Shown: positions 1 to 8,226, numbered from the stretch's first letter. The stretch is DNA of 64,000 nt from CAZAQV01 sp964487255 (GCA_964487255.1 CAZAQV010000010.1:124001-188000); one strand, 5' to 3'. Notes: generated by a model from the letters alone, not told the origin. Program-made: numbers and translations.

Positions 1-1057
1 GTCGCGAGATGCCAAGTGCGCGGGCCGCTTGGCTTTTGTTGCCTTTGGCTTCTTCGAGCTGAAGGGCGATCAACCTGCGCTCAACCGCCTCGACGGCCTC
101 TGGCAACGTACGCCCCATCAGCACATCGCCGGAGGGCGTGCTTTGGTTTGGTGTGACGCGTTGCTTGGCCAGCACATCGTCGGCGTCGATCTCGGTTCGC
201 TTGCCGGTCATGATCCACGCGCGTTCGATCTCGTTTTGAAGTTCGCGCACGTTGCCCGGCCAAGTGTGTGACATCAAGCGGTCGATGGCTGCAGGGGTCA
301 GGCGCTTTTCGTCGCCGTGCTTTTTCGAAAGGTCGGCCAGGAACTGGGAGCACAGGGCAGGAATGTCGTCGGCGCGCTCGCGAAGAGCCGGGATGCTCAG
401 GGCAAAAACATTGATGCGATAAAAGAGGTCTTCGCGAAAGCGTCCCTCCTCCACCATTGCTGTCAAGTCGCGGTTGGTCGCGGCGACGATCCGTACATCG
501 ACGTCGATACCTGATGTCGCGCCCACCGGCACCACGTGACCGTCCTGTAGCGTGCGTAGGAGCTTGACCTGCAGGGCCGGGGACATGTCCCCGATTTCGT
601 CGAGGAAGAGAGTTCCGCCGTTGGCTTTTTCAAACAGCCCAGCGCGGTCTGTACGCGCGTCGGTGAAAGCCCCCTTCTTGTGGCCGAACATTTCGCTCTC
701 GAGCAGGTTTTCGTTGAACGCCGAGCAGTTGACGGCGACAAACGGCGCGTCGGCACGGTCGGACTCCTCGTGCACGGTCCTAGCGATGAGTTCTTTGCCC
801 GTGCCGTTCTCACCCGTGATGAGTACGGTTGCGGACGAGCGCTGGAGGCGGTCGAGCTTGTCGAATAGGTCTTGCATGCGCGCCGAGTTGCCGATGATGC
901 GGGCACGGCCCACTTGCTTGGCCGCGCTTCGGTCGAAAGCGTGACCCACCGCGGAGCGAACGGCCTTGGCGGCGGTTTCGAGCACATCAGGGCGCGCGGG
1001 GCCTGCGGTCTGCGACAACGAGAAGACAGCGTCCCCAACTTCGATCGTCACGGCCAT
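1..1057 (-). CDS. Sigma-54-dependent transcriptional activator (NtrC-type AAA+), C-terminus cut by window edge
   Basis: Bacterial enhancer-binding protein that remodels sigma-54 RNA polymerase by ATP hydrolysis. The frame reads from ATG at 1057 (an in-frame TAG lies just upstream) to the left edge, about 352 residues. After a short N-terminal segment of about 60 residues comes the AAA+ domain: Walker A GENGTGKE, the loop-1 sigma-54 contact motif as GAFTDA (the usual form is GAFTGA), Walker B GTLFLDEIGDMS, and the PGNVRELQNEIERAW sensor II motif. The last visible residues (EEAKGNKSQAARALGISR) are a Fis-type helix-turn-helix, so only a few residues are missing. No receiver domain is visible; the short N-terminus leaves the input signal unknown. 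Divergent from rsmB. Confidence 0.93.
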   Translation of the reverse strand, partial: MAVTIEVGDAVFSLSQTAGPARPDVLETAAKAVRSAVGHAFDRSAAKQVGRARIIGNSARMQDLFDKLDRLQRSSATVLITGENGTGKELIARTVHEESDRADAPFVAVNCSAFNENLLESEMFGHKKGAFTDARTDRAGLFEKANGGTLFLDEIGDMSPALQVKLLRTLQDGHVVPVGATSGIDVDVRIVAATNRDLTAMVEEGRFREDLFYRINVFALSIPALRERADDIPALCSQFLADLSKKHGDEKRLTPAAIDRLMSHTWPGNVRELQNEIERAWIMTGKRTEIDADDVLAKQRVTPNQSTPSGDVLMGRTLPEAVEAVERRLIALQLEEAKGNKSQAARALGISR

Positions 1058-1148
1058 AGCGATGGTCCGACACTACTTCGCGGGAGGAAAATGGCAACAA
1101 CGCGATATTCGAGGGACCTGCGGACGGTGGCGGGCTAGACTCAGCGCG

Positions 1149-2477
1149 GTGGATCCCGCGCAAAGCTCTGGGCGTCTCGCTGCCGCCGAGGTCCTGTTCC
1201 GGGTCGCTCGTGACGATGCGTATGCGACCGTCGTGCTCGACCGGGCGGTGCAGAAGGCGGGCTTAGACGCTCGGGAAGCCGCACTTGCGACCCAGATCGC
1301 CTACGGCGCTTTACGTGTCTTGCCCGCCGTCGACGGCCGGATCCGCTCCGCTCTGCACCGGCCGGATCGTGCCGTGGAACCGTGGGCGATGGCTGTGCTT
1401 CGCTGTGCGGTGTTCGAGCTCTTGCACATGCGCTCGGCCTCTCACGCAGTAGTCCACCACGCCGTGGAGCTGATCAAGATCAAGCGTGGGGCCAAACTCG
1501 GGGCTTTTGCCAACGGCGTGCTACGCAAGGTGGCCAAAACGCGACCCGTCGAGCCGATACTTCCCACCGCGATCGAGCTTCCAGCATGGCTCGAGCAGGC
1601 GCTCGCTGAGAATCTGACGGAACCCGAACTTGAGGCTTTTCGTTCGCGCGCGCTGCCGCCTCCCAGTGGCATCGCCGTACTTGGGAATTACGATCGCGAG
1701 CCATTCTACGCGGAGCTCCAACGCCGTGGGGCGAGCGATCTTGTGAAGTGCGAGTATCCTTCGAGCGCGCTGACGTTTCGGGAAGGCGGCGACCTTCGAA
1801 ACCTGCCCGAGACGCTCCGCGGACGGATGCGGGTGATGGAACTTGGCTCGCAGATCGTTGCCAACGCCCTTCCGGTCGCCAAAGGCATGCGGGTTGCGGA
1901 TTGTTGCGCCGGACGAGGCGGCAAGTCGCTCGTGCTCGCCTCACGACTGGGTTCGGGTGGGCAGGTTCACGCACTGGAGCTGCACGAAAAGAAGTTGGCA
2001 CAGCTCGAGACGAGCATTTCGAAGCTGCCTTCGGACGTCCAGGCCGAGCTGGCGCCGGTTTCGTGCCACGCCCTCGACTTATCGGTCGGCATCGGTGGCC
2101 TCGATGGCGCCTTCGATGCTGTTTTGGTCGACCTGCCGTGCTCGGGCAGCGGCACGGTTCACCGTCGGCCCGAGCTGCTCCTTCGTTTGCAGCCCGAGCG
2201 CGTGGCTGCGCTCGGGAGTCTGCAAGAGAAGATCCTGGCCAACAGCGCGGCACTTGTGCGCCCTGAGGGGCTACTGCTGGTCGCGGTTTGTTCGCTCTTG
2301 GGCGCGGAAGGGCCCGGCCTCAGGGCCAAGTTCGAGGCGCAGCGCAGTGGCTTCGAGTTGGCGGAATTGCCGCAGATGCAGGCCATTGCACAGGCTCGGG
2401 ACGGCGTCTATCGCGTGGGTCCGTGGCTGCAAAACGCTGACGGATTTCAGTTGTTTGCGCTTCGCCGCAGCGCGTGA
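1149..2477 (+). CDS. rsmB: 16S rRNA (cytosine-5)-methyltransferase RsmB
   Basis: Methylates C967 of 16S rRNA (E. coli numbering) using S-adenosylmethionine. The product is 442 residues, close to the usual 430. The N-terminal ~140 residues are a NusB-like RNA-binding domain. The SAM site is ADCCAGRGGKS near residue 250; motif IV is DLPCSGSGT near residue 326 and the motif VI Cys is in AVCSLL near residue 380, so both functional cysteines of the family are present. I chose GTG at 1149 because the family homology begins right there; the frame is open upstream to 966, but that part overlaps the divergent activator gene and carries no homology. It is followed by tRNA-Pro. Confidence 0.93.
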   Translation: MDPAQSSGRLAAAEVLFRVARDDAYATVVLDRAVQKAGLDAREAALATQIAYGALRVLPAVDGRIRSALHRPDRAVEPWAMAVLRCAVFELLHMRSASHAVVHHAVELIKIKRGAKLGAFANGVLRKVAKTRPVEPILPTAIELPAWLEQALAENLTEPELEAFRSRALPPPSGIAVLGNYDREPFYAELQRRGASDLVKCEYPSSALTFREGGDLRNLPETLRGRMRVMELGSQIVANALPVAKGMRVADCCAGRGGKSLVLASRLGSGGQVHALELHEKKLAQLETSISKLPSDVQAELAPVSCHALDLSVGIGGLDGAFDAVLVDLPCSGSGTVHRRPELLLRLQPERVAALGSLQEKILANSAALVRPEGLLLVAVCSLLGAEGPGLRAKFEAQRSGFELAELPQMQAIAQARDGVYRVGPWLQNADGFQLFALRRSA

Positions 2478-2532
2478 CACGCTCGCGCGACAGCGATGAG
2501 GCCTAGGCCGAAGAGCACAGAAGTATCGCAAA

Positions 2533-2606
<74 letters not shown>

Positions 2607-2610
2607 CTCC

Positions 2611-2770
2611 AGACCGAGGTCAGCTAAAACTGACCGAGCCTGACCGCCCAGTGAGCCGGATGCGTTCGTCGCTCAAGCTCGAATGTGCGTTGCACGTCCT
2701 TCGCTTTCGCTTCTCCGCCTCCAACCCGCTGAACGCCCATCCTTCGACCATTCTTAGATGACCTCGGTCT
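2611..2770. repeat. 12-bp inverted repeat bracketing a 136-bp spacer
   Basis: AGACCGAGGTCA at 2611-2622 is the exact reverse complement of TGACCTCGGTCT at 2759-2770. A smaller hairpin GGTCAG-CTAAAA-CTGACC lies just inside the left arm. The unit starts 5 bp after tRNA-Pro and its right arm covers the stop codon of the convergent lipoprotein gene. It has no long T tract, so it is not a classic intrinsic terminator; it may still end transcription from both sides. Confidence 0.5.
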
Positions 2771-4439
2771 AGCAAGTGGTTGGGGAGCCGGGAGTCCCGT
2801 GCAGGACGTTTCCACAGATCGTCCAGCCCGACGAAAGACTGTCGAGACTGACAATATTGTCGTAACCGGCACCGGTCCGCGCCGCGTCTAAGGTGTTCTG
2901 GACGACGGTTCCGTTCTCGGATTCAACCCCGTACACCGCCACGGAACCTGCGTTCCACGATAGAAGGGTATTGTTGCGGACGATCACTGAATCGGTCCTC
3001 GTGAGCGCCATGTTGAACTCGCGTGTCACCAAGGTGTTGTTCTCGATGGTCCAGTTCGAACGACGCACGGTACCCGCGCTCACCATGATGTTCGCCGAAT
3101 TGGTTCCTGGCACAACAGTCATCGTGTTCCCATCAACCGTCACATCATTCACTGGTGCGTTATAGCCCGACGCCGCGATGAAATGGTGCCACACGTCTCC
3201 GATGGTGTTGTTGCGGATGGTTACGTTACGAATGTACCAAGCGACGTCTTCGACCTCGAGGTCGATACTCGACCAGCGGACCCGATCGATAGTGTTGTTC
3301 TCAATGACCAATCCGTCGACGTAGTTTGTTGAGATGCCCATGCGTCCGGCGCCGTAGAAGTGCGAATTGCGGATCACCACGTTCCGCACAGGGGGCATGC
3401 CGGTCGCACCGCAGCAGGCTCGGTAGTCGGCTTCGAGTGCGACGAAGTCGCCCCAAGCGTATTTCCCGGTCACTCCTTCGATTAGCACACCCTGCGTGCC
3501 CCAGAAGTCGAAGTTGTGCTGCCATTCGTATTGGTCGATGTAAGCTCCGTCTTCAACGTTGTGGTTTACACCTTCGACCGTCATGTCGCGGAACGTAATG
3601 TCCACCCCTGCGTAGACCTGCCACTGCTTGCGGTCGCTGTGACCCGGCCCGTACGCCCTGAAGGTAGCACTGTTTCCCTCGAACACGAGGTGCTTCCGAT
3701 CCTCGACGATGAGCTTGTCATCAATACGATAGCAGCCATCGGGAGCAAACTCGAGCACCGAGGGCGCACCATCCTGGCCATCCGGCACCGATGCGATCCA
3801 AGTGTTCAACGCCGCCGTGACATCTTCAGAACAGTCGGCGAGAATCGAGTCGGGAGCGAGGTGTGCGTCGCCGCATGCCCCGCAATCGGCTGTGCAGCCA
3901 CTGCAATCCTCGTCCGAGTCGCATACCGCGTCGCCGCATACCGGGCCGCACACCCCGCAATCGGCTGCGCAGCTGCTGCAATCCTCGCCCGAATTGCACG
4001 TGCCGTCGCCACAACTCGCCATCGGCTCCACCACGTTAAATGAACCCGCGCCCACCTGCACCGTATTGTGCTCGCCGCGCACCTGATAGGCTTCAACCGC
4101 ATAGCTTCCAGCCTCTTGCACGAGCCATGTCGCTGTGAAGCAGCCCGAGCCATCGGTCGCTGTGGAAAAGCTTTGTTGCCCGCTCGGCTTTTGAATCACC
4201 ACATCGGTCGGTTCATCGGCATTCATTCCGCAGCCCTGAATCTCGACCTCGTCTTGGTAGGCCAGCGCTGGATTGGGTGTCACCACCAGCTCGGCCAAGT
4301 TCTTTCCTTTCGCTCCGCCCTTGGCGTACTCAGCCGAAGTGTTGAGCGAATCGTCCGGCACATTGGCCGTGCAACCCAGCGCACTCGCGAGCAACAACAT
4401 ACAACTCAAAGCTCGGTCGAGCCCTTTTCTACTTCCCAT
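2769..4439 (-). CDS. Secreted lipoprotein with Cys-rich repeats and right-handed beta-helix
   Basis: Predicted surface or periplasmic protein of 556 residues. ATG at 4439 is preceded by GAGGTGTGT, a good ribosome-binding site, and opens a signal peptide ending ASALGC, a lipobox-like site. Residues ~40-140 look like an Ig-like beta domain. Next come two Cys-rich modules built on CGDGTCNSGEDCSSC and CGDAVCDSDEDCSGC. The C-terminal ~330 residues are a parallel beta-helix: repeated coils such as NVVIRNSHFYGAG, LVIENNTID and NVTIRNNTIGDV, typical of pectate-lyase-like folds. The substrate is unknown; no catalytic site is recognisable. The frame is open upstream to 4715 but that part is not coding in character. 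Confidence 0.85.
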   Translation of the reverse strand: MGSRKGLDRALSCMLLLASALGCTANVPDDSLNTSAEYAKGGAKGKNLAELVVTPNPALAYQDEVEIQGCGMNADEPTDVVIQKPSGQQSFSTATDGSGCFTATWLVQEAGSYAVEAYQVRGEHNTVQVGAGSFNVVEPMASCGDGTCNSGEDCSSCAADCGVCGPVCGDAVCDSDEDCSGCTADCGACGDAHLAPDSILADCSEDVTAALNTWIASVPDGQDGAPSVLEFAPDGCYRIDDKLIVEDRKHLVFEGNSATFRAYGPGHSDRKQWQVYAGVDITFRDMTVEGVNHNVEDGAYIDQYEWQHNFDFWGTQGVLIEGVTGKYAWGDFVALEADYRACCGATGMPPVRNVVIRNSHFYGAGRMGISTNYVDGLVIENNTIDRVRWSSIDLEVEDVAWYIRNVTIRNNTIGDVWHHFIAASGYNAPVNDVTVDGNTMTVVPGTNSANIMVSAGTVRRSNWTIENNTLVTREFNMALTRTDSVIVRNNTLLSWNAGSVAVYGVESENGTVVQNTLDAARTGAGYDNIVSLDSLSSGWTICGNVLHGTPGSPTTC

Positions 4440-4689
4440 ACACACCTCGTCTCCATGGCCGGCAAGGACCGTACCTGTCAGCCGACGCACGGATTTACAG
4501 ACAAAAGCCAACAAGATCGGAATGCGGCTCGCTCCGCTGGGAACCCGACGGGTTCCAGGCGCTGACGTTCTGATGCGCCTCAGACAAGGGTGCTGAAGAG
4601 AAAGAAATAGGACTACTGTCGGGCGCTTAACCGTTTTTGGTGAGCGCGGGCTGGACCTCGACCGCTGTCTCTGGCAGGAAAGAGGTCCG

Positions 4690-5292
4690 ATGAAACAGCA
4701 ACCCGCTTTTCGCATCCTTGTGGTCGATGATGATCCTTCAATTCTCGACTACATGCGCACGCTTCTCAATCAGGATGGCATCGATGTCGATACCTGCGCG
4801 GCTTCGACCGATGCGGTCGACAAGGTGCGCGAGGGTTATCACCTGGTCGTGCTCGACCTGATGATGCCCGGCATGGATGGGGTTGAGGTGCTGCGCAAGA
4901 TCAGACGCATCGACCAAGACGTTGCCGTTGCGATTTACACGGGTTACCCGTCGCTCGACACGGCCGTCGAATCGATGAAGCTCGATGCCGTCGACTATTT
5001 GCAAAAGCCGTTCAAGCCCGAAGCTTTTCGTGAGGTCATCGACCGCGTCATGAAGAAGAAGGGCTTTTTGCGTTCGCCTGAAGAGACGCTTCACCGCACG
5101 ATCGGCGAAACGGTGCGAGCCTTCCGCAAGGAGCAGAAGCTCACGCTCAAGCAGATGGCGCGTCGTACGGGCCTCAGCGTGTCATTGCTGAGCCAGATCG
5201 AGCGCGCCGAATCGAGCGCTTCGATTTCGTCGCTCTATAAGATCGCCTCCGCGCTCAATGTGCGCATTCAAGAACTCTTCGGCGACTTCTGA
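4690..5292 (+). CDS. Response regulator: receiver domain fused to an XRE helix-turn-helix
   Basis: Receiver residues ~8-125: acidic pair VVDDDPS, phospho-acceptor Asp in VVLDLMMPGMDG, switch Thr in IYTGYP and Lys in LQKPF, so it should be phosphorylatable. The C-terminal ~65 residues (TVRAFRKEQKLTLKQMARRTG, LSVSLLSQIERAESSAS) form a Cro/C1-type DNA-binding domain rather than the usual OmpR, NarL or Fis type. ATG at 4690 follows AAAGAGGTCCG. There is no kinase gene beside it, so the partner is encoded elsewhere. Divergent from the beta-helix lipoprotein gene. A structured repeat begins 7 bp after its stop. Confidence 0.9.
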   Translation: MKQQPAFRILVVDDDPSILDYMRTLLNQDGIDVDTCAASTDAVDKVREGYHLVVLDLMMPGMDGVEVLRKIRRIDQDVAVAIYTGYPSLDTAVESMKLDAVDYLQKPFKPEAFREVIDRVMKKKGFLRSPEETLHRTIGETVRAFRKEQKLTLKQMARRTGLSVSLLSQIERAESSASISSLYKIASALNVRIQELFGDF

Positions 5293-5298
5293 ACGGCG

Positions 5299-5423
5299 TA
5301 GCTCGGTTCAGAGTCGTGCAGATGTCGTGTGCCCCCGCAGGAGTCGAACGGAGCGGTACGTTCTGGTACCGCGAGTGAGCGACGAGGAGGTAAACCGACA
5401 GCTGTGCGGCTATGACCGAGCTA
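5299..5423 (+). repeat. Structured convergent-junction element, copy A
   Basis: This 125 bp unit is closed by TAGCTCGGT (5299-5307) pairing perfectly with ACCGAGCTA (5415-5423). It shares with copy B (35332-35460) the core blocks TTCAGAGTCGTGCAGATGTC (from 5307), GTACGTTCTGGTAC, GAGGAGGTAA and TGTGCGGCTATGA. An internal hairpin GCGGTAC-GTTCTG-GTACCGC is perfect. CCGCA in the 5' core can pair with TGCGG in the 3' core. The right arm supplies the TAG stop codon of the convergent metallopeptidase gene. Not a family I recognise; the structure is inferred from two copies only. Confidence 0.7.
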
Positions 5424-6170
5424 GAAGGCGAAGTGGCCGTCGCCAGTTTTGTCGAAGTGCTCGCGTTTTTCGGCGTAATGTTCGCGCAGGGTGGTGCGTA
5501 GGCTGCGCAAAGGCTCGACCTGACGTCGGGTGACGACCTTGGCGCGCTTGCCGCACACGTGTTCATGCATTAATTCATCTATATATTCGAGCTTTTGTAG
5601 CGCCGGCCAACCCCGATACTCGCGTCGCCATCGCTTCGGGCGCCCAAGCCACACCGCGAAGGTTTCCGCAAAGTCCTCAGCCGGGTGGGCTTGGGCATAC
5701 CAGTCGTCGAGGTGCAGCACATAGTCGCGACTGGCTGGATTGGGCTTGTAAATCGACGGGTAGGGCGCACCAAAGCGTCCGAACACTTCGCGCCACGAGG
5801 CCTTGTAGTGAAGTCGATATGCGGTGCACAGCACGTGGCCCATTTCATGACGCAGCAGCTGCATGCTTTCGTATTCGCTTTGCCCCTCGGCATAGCCCAT
5901 CATGCGCCGCTCAAGCGATGTCAGTCGCGTGTCGGCTAGATAAAAGGGCAGTGCGATACCCGGCACACCATCAGGTGAGAACCACTCGGTCGAGAGCCAA
6001 AAATGCGGGCGAAAGGTAATGCCCTGCGCGCGCAGTTCGCTGCGCAGGCGCTCGACCCGACGCTCGAGCGGGCTGCCTTCGAGTTGAATGGGTAGATCGC
6101 AAAACCGCATCTCAAGCCAGTTGCGGTCGTTTCCGGCGCGCTTGGTGAGCGATTTTTGCGTGGAGGGCAC
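5421..6170 (-). CDS. Putative zinc metallopeptidase
   Basis: Product of 249 residues with the zinc motif HEMGH (in LLRHEMGHVLCTAYRLHY, around residue 108) and a downstream acidic segment AEDFAETFAVWL that could supply the third ligand, as in gluzincin-like proteins. No signal peptide is seen, so it is probably cytoplasmic. It resembles the putative zinc-binding metallopeptidase family common in proteobacteria; the substrate is unknown. Its last codon and stop lie inside the closing arm of the structured repeat at 5299-5423, so the repeat defines the C-terminus. Confidence 0.75.
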   Translation of the reverse strand: MPSTQKSLTKRAGNDRNWLEMRFCDLPIQLEGSPLERRVERLRSELRAQGITFRPHFWLSTEWFSPDGVPGIALPFYLADTRLTSLERRMMGYAEGQSEYESMQLLRHEMGHVLCTAYRLHYKASWREVFGRFGAPYPSIYKPNPASRDYVLHLDDWYAQAHPAEDFAETFAVWLGRPKRWRREYRGWPALQKLEYIDELMHEHVCGKRAKVVTRRQVEPLRSLRTTLREHYAEKREHFDKTGDGHFAF

Positions 6171-6235
6171 TATCTTTCGTTATGACAGAGTGAGCCTCTG
6201 CCGCAACGACGAATCTGGTATCATGTCCCGAGCGC

Positions 6236-6802
6236 ATGCCATCAAGTCGAGCCAATCTCTTGCGTCTCTGCGTTGTGTGGGTTGTTTTTGTGACGGCTTG
6301 CGGAGCGGGTGACGAGCGCGCATCGACGCACGCGTCCGATGGTGCTCCGCCGACTTCCGAGGGTGGCGAAGTTGCCTCCGAGCGCCCGTCGGCGATTGCG
6401 ATTGGTTCGCCCACGGTCGTGCCCACGGGGCCAGACACCCAACCGATTCAGCCCAGTGAGGTGCCCACGCCCATCGAGGGCGTACTGGGCAACCAATGGC
6501 AATGCACGGGCGAAGTCGATGCCAGTCGCATGCAAGCGCAGCTCGATGCCGCAGCAGCGGACTTCCGCGAGTGCTTCGTCAATGAGATGGTTGCGGGTCG
6601 CCTTTCGCAGGTCGATGTCCAGCTGCTCGCGCGGGTCGACAAGTCCGGTTCAGTTACCGACCACGTCGTGCGGTCAGAGCCGCGCTTGGCCGGCTCCATC
6701 TCGTGCGCCGAAAGGGTACTGCGCGCGCTCAAGTTGGTCCGCCCAAGAGGCGGAAATTGCGTGGTTCTTGACTACCCGCTGCGCTTCAGCATCCGCTATT
6801 AG
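6236..6802 (+). CDS. Lipoprotein with AgmX/PglI C-terminal-like domain
   Basis: Product of 188 residues. The N-terminal signal peptide ends in VFVTAC, a lipobox, then follows a Pro/Ser/Thr-rich linker to about residue 80. The C-terminal ~100 residues contain one Cys pair and the pattern CFVNEM...VDVQLLARVDKSGSVTDHVV, which resembles the TonB-C-like domain seen at the C-terminus of myxobacterial AgmX and PglI gliding proteins. Role unknown; it is probably anchored to a membrane. The gene is followed after 42 bp by the small peptide gene. Confidence 0.7.
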   Translation: MPSSRANLLRLCVVWVVFVTACGAGDERASTHASDGAPPTSEGGEVASERPSAIAIGSPTVVPTGPDTQPIQPSEVPTPIEGVLGNQWQCTGEVDASRMQAQLDAAAADFRECFVNEMVAGRLSQVDVQLLARVDKSGSVTDHVVRSEPRLAGSISCAERVLRALKLVRPRGGNCVVLDYPLRFSIRY

Positions 6803-6844
6803 AAGACTTGCGGGCGGCACGGAGCCTGTTAGGATACCCGAACA

Positions 6845-7051
6845 ATGAGCCAGTCCAACAGCAAGCATTCGGGTAGCAACCCGGCCGAAAGCACTGTGCA
6901 CGCGGGAGCCGCAGAGCAACCCGAAACCACAGTTTACGAGGCGCCGCGTATTATTCACCGCGAGCCGCTTGAGGCCGTCGCCACCGCGTGCACCGCGGCT
7001 ACGGCAAAGGGCAATCCGGCCGATTGTCCCACCGGTCCCATCAACTCCTAG
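6845..7051 (+). CDS. Small peptide with RiPP-precursor-like layout
   Basis: A 68-residue ORF with AGGA about 10 bp upstream of ATG. The N-terminal ~30 residues are polar and low-complexity. Then comes TVYEAPRIIHREPLEAVA, which fits the Y-x-x-P-x-(L/I) leader motif that RRE (PqqD-like) domains bind in lasso and related peptide precursors. The tail (TACTAATAKGNPADCPTGPINS) is short, rich in Thr, Ala and Gly, and has two Cys. No radical SAM, cyclase, protease or RRE gene is adjacent: neighbours are a lipoprotein and a ROK kinase. Whether it is modified is inference; it could also be an unrelated small protein. Confidence 0.55.
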   Translation: MSQSNSKHSGSNPAESTVHAGAAEQPETTVYEAPRIIHREPLEAVATACTAATAKGNPADCPTGPINS

Positions 7052-7092
7052 TCGGCTCGTCGCTGAACCGAGACAAAGTCGAGCAACCTTCG

Positions 7093-8013
7093 ATGCAGGC
7101 CATCGGTATCGACCTAGGTGGGACGAAGATCGCCGCCGCACGGGTTTCGGCAGTTGGAGATATCCTCGCCGAGCAGGAAATCCCTGTACCCAACACCGGT
7201 AGCGAGACCGAGGCAGCGATTATGGAGCTGTGCTCGCAGCTTTACACCGACGAGGTGCGCGGTGTCGGACTTGGGCTCGCCGGACTGGTCAGTAACCCGG
7301 GTGGGCAGTTTCGCTGGGGGCCCAACGTGGCGCTTCGCGAATGTGATTTTGGTGCGCTCATTACAGCCAAGTATGACGTTTCGGTTGTCGTCGATAACGA
7401 TGCAAACGTCGCGGCCTTTGGTGAGGCGAAGGTTGGCGCTGCCGAGGGTGCTGCGCACGTCTTGATGGTTACTGTGGGCACGGGCATCGGCGGGGGGATC
7501 ATCGTCGATGGCAAACTCTACCGCGGCGCTTCGTTCGCGGGAGAGGTGGGTCACTTGACAGTCGACCGCAACGGACCGCCGTGTACGTGTGGGCGTCGTG
7601 GCTGTTGGGAGGCGCTTGCATCCGGAAGGGTGCTCAGCGCGCGCGCGCGCAACATCGCGTTCGAGCAACCCGGTGGTGTCATCGCCAAGCGCGCTGAGGG
7701 TCGGCTCGCAGATGGGCGTGACCTGGTCTGGGCTGCAGAGCAGGGCGATCCGCAAGCGAACCAAGTGATCGCGGAGCTCGCGGGCTGGTTGGCGCTCGGC
7801 ATCCACTCCCTTCTGTGTGTGCTCGACCCGGAAGTGATCGTCGTCGGTGGTGGCGTGAGCGCGCTCGGAGAGCCCATCTTGGGTCCCATCAAGGCCGCTG
7901 TCAGCGAGGCCTATGGGGCTCAGTTTCGGGAGCGGCGCCCGGAGGTTCGGATGGCGACACTCGGCAATCAAGCCGGTGTGGTCGGCGCAGCGCTGCTTTC
8001 GCTCGAATCTTAA
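7093..8013 (+). CDS. ROK-family sugar kinase (glucokinase-like)
   Basis: Phosphorylates a hexose, probably glucose, with ATP in the cytoplasm. Product of 306 residues, the normal ROK length. The phosphate loop is GIDLGGTKIA at residues 4-13; the second nucleotide motif is VTVGTGIGGGI; the catalytic Asp lies in VDNDANVAAFGE; the sugar and zinc site is GEVGHLTVD followed by CTCGRRGCWEALASG. ATG at 7093 directly begins the family homology. The frame is open to 6988, but that part overlaps the small peptide gene. Confidence 0.92.
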   Translation: MQAIGIDLGGTKIAAARVSAVGDILAEQEIPVPNTGSETEAAIMELCSQLYTDEVRGVGLGLAGLVSNPGGQFRWGPNVALRECDFGALITAKYDVSVVVDNDANVAAFGEAKVGAAEGAAHVLMVTVGTGIGGGIIVDGKLYRGASFAGEVGHLTVDRNGPPCTCGRRGCWEALASGRVLSARARNIAFEQPGGVIAKRAEGRLADGRDLVWAAEQGDPQANQVIAELAGWLALGIHSLLCVLDPEVIVVGGGVSALGEPILGPIKAAVSEAYGAQFRERRPEVRMATLGNQAGVVGAALLSLES

Positions 8014-8059
8014 TGCCTTGACCCTGCGGCGGGTTTGGCTATGGTGCGCGTTCAGTCTT

Positions 8060-8133
<74 letters not shown>

Positions 8134-8149
8134 CAAGCGCTTCTTTACT

Positions 8150-8226
8150 GGCTCTTCGCTAGGGTTTGTTCCGAACGAACGATTTGCAGATAGCAAATCG
8201 CGTTCTCCTTCAAACACCGCTCATCG
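8150..8226 (+). repeat. Covarying hairpin repeat, family 1, copy 1
   Basis: Conserved outer blocks GGCTCTTCGCTAGG and CCGCTCATCG enclose a nested hairpin: GTTTG/CAAAC, GAACG/CGTTC, then CGATTTGC-AGATA-GCAAATCG. Relative to the copies at 21605 and 58068, one outer pair is C-G there and G-C here, and the 5-bp inner stem differs with matching changes on both arms. It lies just after tRNA-Arg. I see no gene in 8134-8308. Confidence 0.75.

Noticed and set aside
966..1148. N-terminal extension of the rsmB frame
   Set aside because: It lies over the 5' end of the divergent activator gene and carries no family homology; RsmB similarity begins at GTG 1149.
5299..5423. Simple intrinsic terminator
   Set aside because: No T tract follows the stems, and the conserved core is much longer than a terminator needs. 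A terminating role is still possible.
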